Assembly (NCBI GenBank): GCA_030019325.1
Contig: JASEFB010000101.1
Span: 1 to 5,648 of the forward strand
Reading direction: 5' to 3'
Source of the DNA: an archaeon
GTDB taxonomy: Archaea > Halobacteriota > Syntropharchaeia > Alkanophagales > Methanospirareceae
DNA: 5,648 nt
This document shows, piece after piece, positions 1 to 4,797 of the stretch. A model generated the notes under the pieces. The model was not told the origin of the DNA. It saw only the letters and a program-made list of their open reading frames with translations, and made no database searches. Position numbers and translations under genes: made by a program. Every line of letters starts with the position of its first letter. Position 1 is the first letter of the stretch.

Positions 1-340
1 CCGACAATTTCATCAAGGCTACCTTTAGATTATCGCATCTCACAACGGAGAGGAACGTTGCGGGACCGGGGATTATCGCCTTTAGAGGATTATCAACTGC
101 TTTTTTCATCCTTGACAAGCATTCTGAGCATACAGGCGCATATCTCACAGCATCGGTGTCGAGATAAAATCTATCGCCTATTCTTCGTATACCGGGCATT
201 TTACTCGCATAAACATCAACGAATCCCCCGCAAGGGAGTCCACATGTTATAATATCAACGCCTACCATTTTCTGAAGACTTAACGCTTCTTCCCAGCTAT
301 TAACCGGCAAACTGCCAAGCGTCATTGTTTTTAATTTCAT
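1..340 (-). CDS. Core-MetE-like (folate-independent) methionine synthase, N-terminal part, runs off the window
   Basis: The minus strand is open from an ATG at 340 to the window edge, giving 113 complete codons without a stop. The predicted N-terminus has the layout of archaeal core-MetE proteins of the UROD/MetE-like TIM-barrel superfamily: a TLGSLPV motif (residues 7-13, compare VVGSYPV), a helix ending in GVDIIT (27-32), a VDVYASKMPGI segment (41-51, compare VEIFASKIPGM) and an IIPGPATF strand-loop (89-96, compare IITGPTT). Known members transfer a methyl group from a methyl-corrinoid protein to homocysteine, without needing methyl-folate. The usual DGQxRGDMV stretch reads CGLPCGGFV here, so the protein is divergent and could be another methyltransferase of the same fold. 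The zinc ligands lie in the C-terminal half, outside the window. No Shine-Dalgarno sequence precedes the start; a short or absent leader is likely. Confidence 0.75.
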   Translation of the reverse strand, partial: MKLKTMTLGSLPVNSWEEALSLQKMVGVDIITCGLPCGGFVDVYASKMPGIRRIGDRFYLDTDAVRYAPVCSECLSRMKKAVDNPLKAIIPGPATFLSVVRCDNLKVALMKLS

Positions 341-365
341 CTTATGATTAATAGCCTAAAACAGC

Positions 366-431
366 AATGCTTAAATAACAAAAGTTTTTAAATGCTTAAA
401 TAATTAAAAGTTTTTAAATAACAAAAGTTTT
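366..431. repeat. AT-rich tandem repeat, about 2.6 copies of a 25-bp unit
   Basis: Unit 1 (366-390) begins AATGCTTAAATAACAAAAG and ends TTTTTA. Unit 2 (391-416) repeats it with one extra base and a small change (AATTAAAAG for AACAAAAG). A truncated third copy (417-431) reads AATAACAAAAGTTTT. Each copy carries TATA-like elements readable from both strands, so the array could hold several TATA boxes or regulator sites for the divergent genes. Confidence 0.7.
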
Positions 432-444
432 GTATTAAACCATA

Positions 445-454
445 GGAGGGGGTG
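445..454 (+). promoter_or_regulatory. Strong ribosome binding site for the membrane-protein gene
   Basis: GGAGGGGGTG lies just upstream of the ATG at 459, a near-perfect anti-16S match. It fixes this start and contrasts with the lack of such a site before the MetE-like, CdhE-like and first U32 genes. Confidence 0.75.
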
Positions 455-458
455 AGAA

Positions 459-788
459 ATGGGAAGGCGTTGGGAAGACTTTATATCAGCGGCATATTCT
501 AAGATTTTACCTCTGATCGCATTCATTGTTGTGATAGTCGGAGTAATTGGGAGTCTCTTTCAGAGTGTATTTTTAAGAATAGAAGTAGCAGGCATAGGGG
601 AAGCTCTCCAGTTAATTGCTTATATCTCTCTTTTTACTTTGGTCGTTGTAGCCCTCTTTGCTTTTTATCAGGTAGCGCTTAGTAAAGACATAAAGGACTT
701 ACTGAATGAAAGACTCCCCAAAAAAGCCCTTACAGGGCTTGCGGGTAAGCCCCTCCGGGGCTTGCGGGGACACGGGCAGAGCCCGTGA
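459..788 (+). CDS. Small two-helix membrane protein, probably the front half of a split gene
   Basis: The family is not recognised. The 109-residue product has two clear membrane segments, at about residues 16-38 and 49-72, followed by a charged stretch (SKDIKDLLNERLPKK, 75-89). The last 20 residues are encoded entirely by a cluster of GC-rich hairpins (724-802) and are low in information, rich in G, L and R. The start is fixed by a strong ribosome site. From about base 803 a hydrophobic glycine-rich segment continues in the +1 frame (ORF 706-1008). Removing an insert of 3n+1 bases, such as the 79-bp hairpin block, would join both into one protein of roughly 157 residues. The present stop at 786-788 is therefore probably a result of the insertion; a natural frameshift or a sequence error are alternatives. 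Confidence 0.6.
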   Translation: MGRRWEDFISAAYSKILPLIAFIVVIVGVIGSLFQSVFLRIEVAGIGEALQLIAYISLFTLVVVALFAFYQVALSKDIKDLLNERLPKKALTGLAGKPLRGLRGHGQSP

Positions 789-1008
789 AGGGGCAGAGCC
801 CCACAGAAGCAATCCGAAAGAAGGGCGAGAGGAGGAGAGAATAGAAACAAGTGGTGCTGGAGCCTTGGGTGGCATGGTTGTGGGAGGAGCACTCGGATTG
901 CCTTTTGGTCCGGCTGGTCTCGTTATCGGGGGAGTCTTAGGGGCACTTTTGGGGAATCAGGTAGAATATGAGAGTAAAAAAGCGGAAAGAGAAAGAAAAA
1001 AGGAATAG
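706..1008 (+). CDS. Glycine-zipper protein, probably the back half of a split membrane-protein gene
   Basis: This 100-residue frame overlaps the previous one in the +1 frame. Residues 1-33 come from the shared tail and the hairpin cluster and look non-natural. Residues 34-48 are charged (PKEGREEER). Residues 50-84 form a glycine-rich hydrophobic hairpin with GGALG, PAGLVIGG and LGALLGNQ, like the glycine-zipper 2TM families. The end is strongly charged (KKAERERKKE). No ribosome site sits at a useful distance from the ATG at 706 or from later in-frame starts (TTG 865, ATG 874), which suggests that this part was not built to start translation itself. The best reading is the C-terminal half of the gene beginning at 459. 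It ends 41 bases before the stop of the convergent CdhE-like gene. Confidence 0.5.
   Translation: MKDSPKKPLQGLRVSPSGACGDTGRAREGAEPHRSNPKEGREEERIETSGAGALGGMVVGGALGLPFGPAGLVIGGVLGALLGNQVEYESKKAERERKKE
724..802. repeat. Cluster of four tandem GC-rich hairpins with 3-base loops
   Basis: Four consecutive perfect inverted repeats: AAGCCCT/AGGGCTT (724-740), AAGCCCC/GGGGCTT (747-763), CACGGGC/GCCCGTG (771-787) and GGGGC/GCCCC (790-802), each with a 3-base loop. The sequence GGCTTGCGGG recurs at 736-745 and 759-768, and loops three and four are both AGA. The block is much more GC-rich than its surroundings and falls exactly where the coding frame switches, as expected of a palindromic element inserted into a gene. 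Confidence 0.8.
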
Positions 1009-1040
1009 TATATTCACCTTTAAGGCTCATTAAATATACT
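1007..1040. terminator. Possible weak bidirectional terminator between convergent genes
   Basis: An 8-bp inverted repeat, AGTATATT (1007-1014) and AATATACT (1033-1040), encloses CCTTTAAGG and is followed by TTTTAG on the plus strand. It lies in the 41-bp gap between convergent genes, but it is AT-rich and lacks a long T-run. Confidence 0.25.
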
Positions 1041-1049
1041 TTTAGAATC

Positions 1050-2186
1050 TTACATTCCTTTTCTGATCAACCCCGGCAGTTGAGATGAGTCCATGGGACC
1101 CACTATCACCGTGCTATCCAAAACAGCTTCGATCCGTTCCTTATCCCCTTTCATCATTCCCGGGAGGATAAGTGTTCTCGGCTCTATCTCCAGCTCTCTT
1201 ATCGCTTCTATTACCTTATCAGCAGATAATATCCCCGCCAATATCGCCACAATGACCGCATAACCGCAGGTATTGACAACAACAATGTTTGCATTAACTT
1301 CCCCTCTCTCCAGGTCGTCAACAACAATTTCAACCGTTTTAGCCCAGTTCCCTGTCACCACGTATGTATTGCCACCATCACCAACTTTTATGATCGAAGG
1401 TGCTTCTATTTCAACAGGTGATAGGAGATCTGAATATACGGAGTTCAAATGACGTTTGATGATTTCTCCGAATCCCCAATTGCCTAAGTATAGTATATCA
1501 GCGAGATAAGGAGGGCTTGAGAGAGTCAAACCGGTTGCCAATTCAGCCTCCCTGAATCCTCCTCTCGTCCTGTATGCTGATACTGGTGCAACAAGGATAG
1601 GATACCTCAATAACTCATCCCGGAATGCTAAAGACCGTATCTCGAGCATCATCTCCAGAGTCATGTCAAACCCCCTTCCTATCGGATATACTGGAACCTC
1701 CAGCACAATATCCTCTATATTATGGCTTAACACCTTTTGGACCAAACTCCTCAGCTCTCCAATGCTGTTCCCCTGGATGATAACCGGGCACCCATAATCT
1801 TCGATAATTTCAAGCGCCTCTATCCTATCATAAGATAGAGCATTTATCAGAGGTTTTAAATGGCCGCATAAGGATAACATGCGCTCAAGCATGCTTGTTT
1901 TTGGGACTCCAATACAAAATGCGTTGTCCCATACCTCTATAACGTTCAAGATACTCTCGGCTACCACCTTCTCCGGCACTTCCTTAATAGCCTCAATCAT
2001 AACCATATCGGCATTTTTGCTCTTCCATTTTGTCGCTTTACTTCCTACATCCTCGCCAACGAATATCGGATACATCAATAGAGGAGTATGTCCCAGGAAC
2101 CCTTCGGACCTTGAAAGAGCTTCATGTCCTCCTACCACAATCTCCCTTAATGTGCCTTCACAAATTCTCGTCTCTTTTATTTGCAT
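1050..2186 (-). CDS. CdhE-like corrinoid protein (acetyl-CoA synthase gamma / CFeSP large-subunit homologue) without the Fe-S domain
   Basis: The 378-residue product aligns by memory with the CdhE/AcsC large subunit of the corrinoid iron-sulfur protein, which carries a methyl group on cobalamin for acetyl-CoA synthesis. Residues 11-45 match the CdhE segment after the Fe-S domain (EIVVGG, then LGHTPLLMYPIFVG). A TIM-barrel part (about 15-260) includes IEDIVLEVPVYPIGRG (157-172) and YPILVAPVSAYR (195-206). The C-terminal corrinoid-binding part (about 270-378) has VVTGNWAKTVEIVVDDLE (276-293), VVVNTCGYAV (302-311) and the diagnostic IVGPMDSSQLPGL (361-373). CdhE normally starts with roughly 75 residues holding a four-cysteine [4Fe-4S] motif; here the protein starts at the barrel and no upstream coding extension exists. 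It may therefore serve a methyltransferase such as the MetE-like gene rather than acetyl-CoA synthase. No ribosome site is visible. Confidence 0.85.
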   Translation of the reverse strand: MQIKETRICEGTLREIVVGGHEALSRSEGFLGHTPLLMYPIFVGEDVGSKATKWKSKNADMVMIEAIKEVPEKVVAESILNVIEVWDNAFCIGVPKTSMLERMLSLCGHLKPLINALSYDRIEALEIIEDYGCPVIIQGNSIGELRSLVQKVLSHNIEDIVLEVPVYPIGRGFDMTLEMMLEIRSLAFRDELLRYPILVAPVSAYRTRGGFREAELATGLTLSSPPYLADILYLGNWGFGEIIKRHLNSVYSDLLSPVEIEAPSIIKVGDGGNTYVVTGNWAKTVEIVVDDLERGEVNANIVVVNTCGYAVIVAILAGILSADKVIEAIRELEIEPRTLILPGMMKGDKERIEAVLDSTVIVGPMDSSQLPGLIRKGM

Positions 2187-2199
2187 AGTTATTTAACTA
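2186..2199. promoter_or_regulatory. Palindrome between divergent genes, possible operator
   Basis: TAGTTA-TT-TAACTA is a perfect 6-bp inverted repeat with a 2-base spacer. It abuts the ATG of the CdhE-like gene and lies 24 bases before the preferred start of the first U32 gene. Its position suits a regulator acting on both directions, but an AT-rich 14-mer can arise by chance. TATA-like CTTTTATTT (2174-2182) could drive the plus-strand operon with little or no leader. Confidence 0.3.
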
Positions 2200-2223
2200 A
2201 TGAAATGTAATGATAACAAATCA

Positions 2224-3225
2224 ATGAGATTAACAATTCCGCATCCTGGCCATTTCTCCGCATTGCAGGAGATAATTGAAGCCAAAGAAGCAGAGGGCTT
2301 GAACGATGTGGAAGAGGTCTTTATGGGTGGCTCTCCAGACGTGATGGGGAGTGGAAGAGGTGTGCTACATGCACCACTCCTTGATGAAATAAAGGAGCAA
2401 ACCGAGTATGCGCATCAGCATGGTATAAAAATGAATATCACAATGAATGCCACCTGTGCTGGCGGCCATCATCTCTCCTTAGAGGGCTATAAGATGTTTG
2501 AGTGGTACTTCGGGGAACTGAACAAGGCAGGTGTCGACGCCGTTACCGTGGCAGAGCCATACCTCGTAGAACTTCTCCATGATTTCCCAATGAAGACCAT
2601 TGTATCTTGTTTAGCATACGTTGATGCGCCACAACGTGCAAAATTCTTCGAGGAGCTCGGTGCTGATGTAATAACTGTTGACACGAACATAAATCGCCAC
2701 TTCGACCTCTTAAAAGGGATAGTGAAGGCTGTCAACTGTGAGATAAGGGTGATAGTGAATGAAGGCTGTCTTTACAGGTGCCCTTTCAGGTATTCACATT
2801 ACAATCTCGCATCGCATCTCAGCAGTTTAGATCAACCTCGCACCCCGCTATTCGCTCCCGACTTCTATTTTGATAAGTGCATATCCATCCGCTTGAGAGA
2901 ACCCGCGCAGATAATAAAGTCTGCATGGATAAGACCTGAGGACCTCAAAGAATACGAAGCTATCGGGATAAAGGAGTTCAAGCTCTCAGGAAGGACGAAG
3001 ACCGTGAGCTGGATAATAGACTGCATGCGGATCTATTCAAAGAGGTCGTTCAAAGGCAACGTGCTCGATATACTGGATTGTCCTCAAATGCTCAGGTACA
3101 TGTTTCACATAGAGAATGAGAGGCTTGAAAGGAGTATAGACCAATGGAAGGCATGCAAGAAGATATGTAATGACTGTGGATATTGCGATACACTCACAAA
3201 GGAGGCATTGATTTATCTTAAATGA
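2224..3225 (+). CDS. U32-family (peptidase U32-like) Fe-S protein, first of a tandem pair
   Basis: This 333-residue protein resembles the U32 family. The name says peptidase, but characterised members (UbiU/UbiV, TrhP, RlhA) are Fe-S proteins needed for O2-independent hydroxylation of quinone or RNA. Visible are the N-terminal barrel (MRLTIPHPGHFSALQEII), GVDAVTVAEPYLVELL (103-118), GADVITVDTNINR (146-158), NEGCLYRCPFRYSHYN (179-194), YFDKC (215-219) and a C-terminal CKKICNDCGYC (311-321). The classical U32 signature around its cysteines is not present, so it is a divergent subgroup. Twelve cysteines (78, 129, 172, 182, 186, 219, 267, 286, 311, 315, 318, 321) all recur in the next gene. The start at 2224 was chosen because it aligns with the paralogue's MRL start; an in-frame ATG at 2200 would add eight residues. 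The stop overlaps the next start (ATGA), implying translational coupling. Confidence 0.8.
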   Translation: MRLTIPHPGHFSALQEIIEAKEAEGLNDVEEVFMGGSPDVMGSGRGVLHAPLLDEIKEQTEYAHQHGIKMNITMNATCAGGHHLSLEGYKMFEWYFGELNKAGVDAVTVAEPYLVELLHDFPMKTIVSCLAYVDAPQRAKFFEELGADVITVDTNINRHFDLLKGIVKAVNCEIRVIVNEGCLYRCPFRYSHYNLASHLSSLDQPRTPLFAPDFYFDKCISIRLREPAQIIKSAWIRPEDLKEYEAIGIKEFKLSGRTKTVSWIIDCMRIYSKRSFKGNVLDILDCPQMLRYMFHIENERLERSIDQWKACKKICNDCGYCDTLTKEALIYLK

Positions 3226-4244
3226 GATTGATCGTTCCACACCCCGGGCATTTCTCCGCGTTGCAGGAGATAATCGAAGCCAAAGAAGCAGAGGGCTTGG
3301 ATGAAGTAGAAGAGGTTTATATGGCCGGTTCTCCAGACGTGATGGGAAGCGGTAGAGCAACCTTGCATGCTACACGTATTGAAGAGATAAAGGAACAAAC
3401 TGCTTATGCACATCAGCACCGCCTCAAGCTGAACATCGTGGTAAATCCCTCTTGTCTGGGTGGCTCTCACCTGACGTTTGAAGGGTATAAGAAGTTTATG
3501 TGGTACTTCGAGGAACTGAACAAGGCTGGTGTTGATGGCGTTACCGTGGCAGAGCCATATCTCATTGAGCTCTTAAGGGATTTCCCGATGGAGAAGGTTG
3601 TTTCGTGCATAGCACATATAAATTCCCCCCAACGTGCAGAATTCTTCGAAGATCTTGGTGCTGATACAATCACGATGGATACAAATATAAACCGGAATTT
3701 TGCGGTCTTAGAGGCAATAACGAAGGCGGTTACCTGCGGCATCAGGCTTCTCGTGAACGAAGGCTGTCTCTATGCGTGTCCGTTTCGGCACGCTCATTTC
3801 AATCTCTTCTCCCACGTGACCTCCACGCGCTCTTCTCTCCTGAATCCACAGGCTCTACCCATGAACATCTTCAGCGACTACTATTTTGATAAGTGCATAT
3901 CCATCAGGGTGAGAGACCCCTCGCAAATCATAAGGTCGCCATGGATAAGACCTGAGGACATGAAGGAATACGAGTCGCTCGGCATAGCAGATTTCAAGAT
4001 CTCGGGTCGCGCAAATGCGCTGAACTGGATAATAGCTTGTATGGAGGCCTATGCACGGAGATCGTTCAAGGGAAACCTGCTTGAACTTCTTGATTGCCCT
4101 TCGGAACTTAGGTATACCTTTTACGTGGATAACGCCCTCTTGGAAGGGAGTATAAAACAATGGAAGAACTGCAAAAAGATATGTGATGAATGCGGGTATT
4201 GCACTGAACTGACAAATAACGTTTTGGGGGTAATAAAAAAGTGA
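3222..4244 (+). CDS. U32-family (peptidase U32-like) Fe-S protein, second of a tandem pair
   Basis: This 340-residue paralogue of the preceding gene is about 65% identical by hand count, rising to 42 of the first 50 residues. It keeps PHPGHFSALQEII, GVDGVTVAEPYLIELL (103-118), GADTITMDTNINR (146-158), NEGCLYACPFRHAHFN (179-194), YFDKC (221-225) and CKKICDECGYC (317-327). All twelve cysteines of its partner are conserved. The main difference is a longer loop at about residues 200-220. Its ATG overlaps the upstream stop (3222-3225), and its own stop overlaps the GTG of the next gene, so both U32 proteins are probably made in fixed ratio, as expected for a heterodimer like UbiU-UbiV. The substrate is unknown; the downstream mcrC suggests a role in MCR maturation, by inference only. 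Confidence 0.8.
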   Translation: MRLIVPHPGHFSALQEIIEAKEAEGLDEVEEVYMAGSPDVMGSGRATLHATRIEEIKEQTAYAHQHRLKLNIVVNPSCLGGSHLTFEGYKKFMWYFEELNKAGVDGVTVAEPYLIELLRDFPMEKVVSCIAHINSPQRAEFFEDLGADTITMDTNINRNFAVLEAITKAVTCGIRLLVNEGCLYACPFRHAHFNLFSHVTSTRSSLLNPQALPMNIFSDYYFDKCISIRVRDPSQIIRSPWIRPEDMKEYESLGIADFKISGRANALNWIIACMEAYARRSFKGNLLELLDCPSELRYTFYVDNALLEGSIKQWKNCKKICDECGYCTELTNNVLGVIKK

Positions 4245-4609
4245 AAGGAGAGCTGATAGAAGGTAGGAGAAGGCTTGAAGACGAACTAGGAAAACTGGTA
4301 GGGAACATATTCGTGCCAGAGGCGAAGATATTCGGGATGGCATGTGGCTGTGTGGGCTTTGCAGCGGACCTAAGAGGACTGAGGAGCGATGATGTAGAGG
4401 TGTTTACGGAGAAGATAAACGTGATCCTGGAAGAAATAAGCGGGTCTGTTGGTGTAAAGCCCGAGTTCATCTATGCGAGGAAATTACCGGGGAGTGAAGA
4501 AGTTGTTGTGCTTACTACGAGGGAATTGTGTGAGCGTTGCAAAAGGGAGTTTGCGGGGTCTAAAGCTCCTCCGAGACCAGATATACTGGTGTTAAAGAAG
4601 AAGAGATAA
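4241..4609 (+). CDS. Unrecognised 122-residue protein with two cysteine pairs
   Basis: The family is not recognised. The protein starts at GTG 4241, inside the stop of the second U32 gene (GTGA overlap), with GGGGG at 4226-4230 as a weak ribosome site. It is soluble in appearance: a charged N-terminal helix (about 4-20), a GMACGCVGF segment (32-40) holding a CxC, an amphipathic helix (about 51-66), a strand region EEVVVLTTREL (86-96) and CERC (97-100), ending in a lysine-rich tail. The four cysteines (35, 37, 97, 100) could bind metal or an Fe-S cluster. Its tight coupling to the U32 pair and position just before mcrC suggest a small partner, perhaps an electron carrier, scaffold or targeting subunit. 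It does not look like McrD. Confidence 0.75.
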   Translation: MKGELIEGRRRLEDELGKLVGNIFVPEAKIFGMACGCVGFAADLRGLRSDDVEVFTEKINVILEEISGSVGVKPEFIYARKLPGSEEVVVLTTRELCERCKREFAGSKAPPRPDILVLKKKR

Positions 4610-4631
4610 TATTAGAGGTAGTTGTATAGCT

Positions 4632-4652
4632 GGAGGATAAACACCAATGGCA
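4632..4652 (+). promoter_or_regulatory. Orphaned original mcrC start site (ribosome site plus ATG)
   Basis: GGAGGATAA (4632-4640) precedes ATGGCA (4647-4652) at good spacing, 37 bases after the upstream stop. The six bases ATGGCA are exactly the first two codons of mcrC (4788-4793). From 4647 the frame reads 28 codons and stops at TAG 4731. This looks like the native mcrC initiation region, cut from its gene by the element between the two ATGGCA copies. Confidence 0.6.
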
Positions 4653-4787
4653 AATACTACCAAATCCCAAGTAAATCCCAATTTCCAAATCCAAAGAGGG
4701 AGGATAAGTAAAAATGAGGTGCAAAGTTGGTAGTATTGAGGTTTGGGATTTGTTTGGTAGTATTGGTATGTATTGGGATTTTGTAAT
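4653..4787. mobile_element. MITE-like inverted-repeat element flanked by 6-bp direct repeats
   Basis: A 135-bp AT-rich segment flanked by ATGGCA on both sides (4647-4652 and 4788-4793), like a target-site duplication. Its left arm AATACTACCAAATCCCAA (4653-4670) pairs with the right arm 4743-4764, which carries four extra bases. A second pairing joins AAATCCCAA at 4662-4670 with TTGGGATTT at 4773-4781. TTGGTAGTATT is also directly repeated (4727-4737 and 4754-4764). No transposase is encoded, so it would be non-autonomous. Its AATCCCA/TGGGATT repeat style is low in complexity and may be multicopy in the genome. Confidence 0.55.
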
Positions 4788-4797
4788 ATGGCAGTAG
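4714..4797 (+). other. Possible 27-codon leader ORF overlapping the mcrC start
   Basis: Inside the element, GGGAGGA (4698-4704) lies 9 bases before ATG 4714. The frame runs 27 codons to TAG 4795-4797, so it overlaps the mcrC ATG (4788) in another frame. The peptide (KVGSIEVWDLFGSIG and so on) looks like translated repeat, not a protein. The arrangement could supply ribosomes to mcrC by termination and reinitiation. Confidence 0.3.

Larger units (their letters stand above)
341..458. promoter_or_regulatory. Divergent promoter region
   Basis: This 118-bp, very AT-rich gap separates two divergent genes. On the plus strand, TTTTTAAATA (411-420) resembles an archaeal TATA box. It would place a transcription start about 20 bases before the ATG at 459, leaving room for the strong ribosome site at 445-454. 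On the minus strand, TTATTTAAG (complement of about 370-378) would place a start near 345, giving an almost leaderless message for the MetE-like gene. The boxes lie in tandem repeats, so other copies could also serve. Confidence 0.5.

Noticed and set aside
58..252. Plus-strand ORF of 64 codons at the left edge
   Set aside because: It lies wholly antisense to the MetE-like reading frame, which has clear family motifs; the plus-strand peptide has none.
668..892. Minus-strand ORF opposite the hairpin cluster
   Set aside because: It is the complement of the GC-rich hairpins and the split gene, rich in P, L and R, with no ribosome site.
1879..2196. Plus-strand ORF opposite the 5' part of the CdhE-like gene
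   Set aside because: It is a shadow of a strongly recognisable minus-strand gene, with no domain of its own.
3855..4470. Overlapping minus-strand ORFs (3855-4343 and 4108-4470)
   Set aside because: Both are antisense to the second U32 gene and the 122-residue gene, which are supported by homology to the paralogue and by coupled starts.
4731..4760. Pyrrolysine read-through of TAG to fuse the orphaned start to mcrC
   Set aside because: The frame from 4647 also meets TGA at 4737 and a second TAG at 4758, so read-through of TAG alone would not reach mcrC.
4653..4787. CRISPR-like or riboswitch reading of the repeated AATCCCA/TGGGATT motifs
   Set aside because: Spacing is irregular, arms are imperfect and in both orientations, and no regular repeat-spacer pattern or known riboswitch core is visible.
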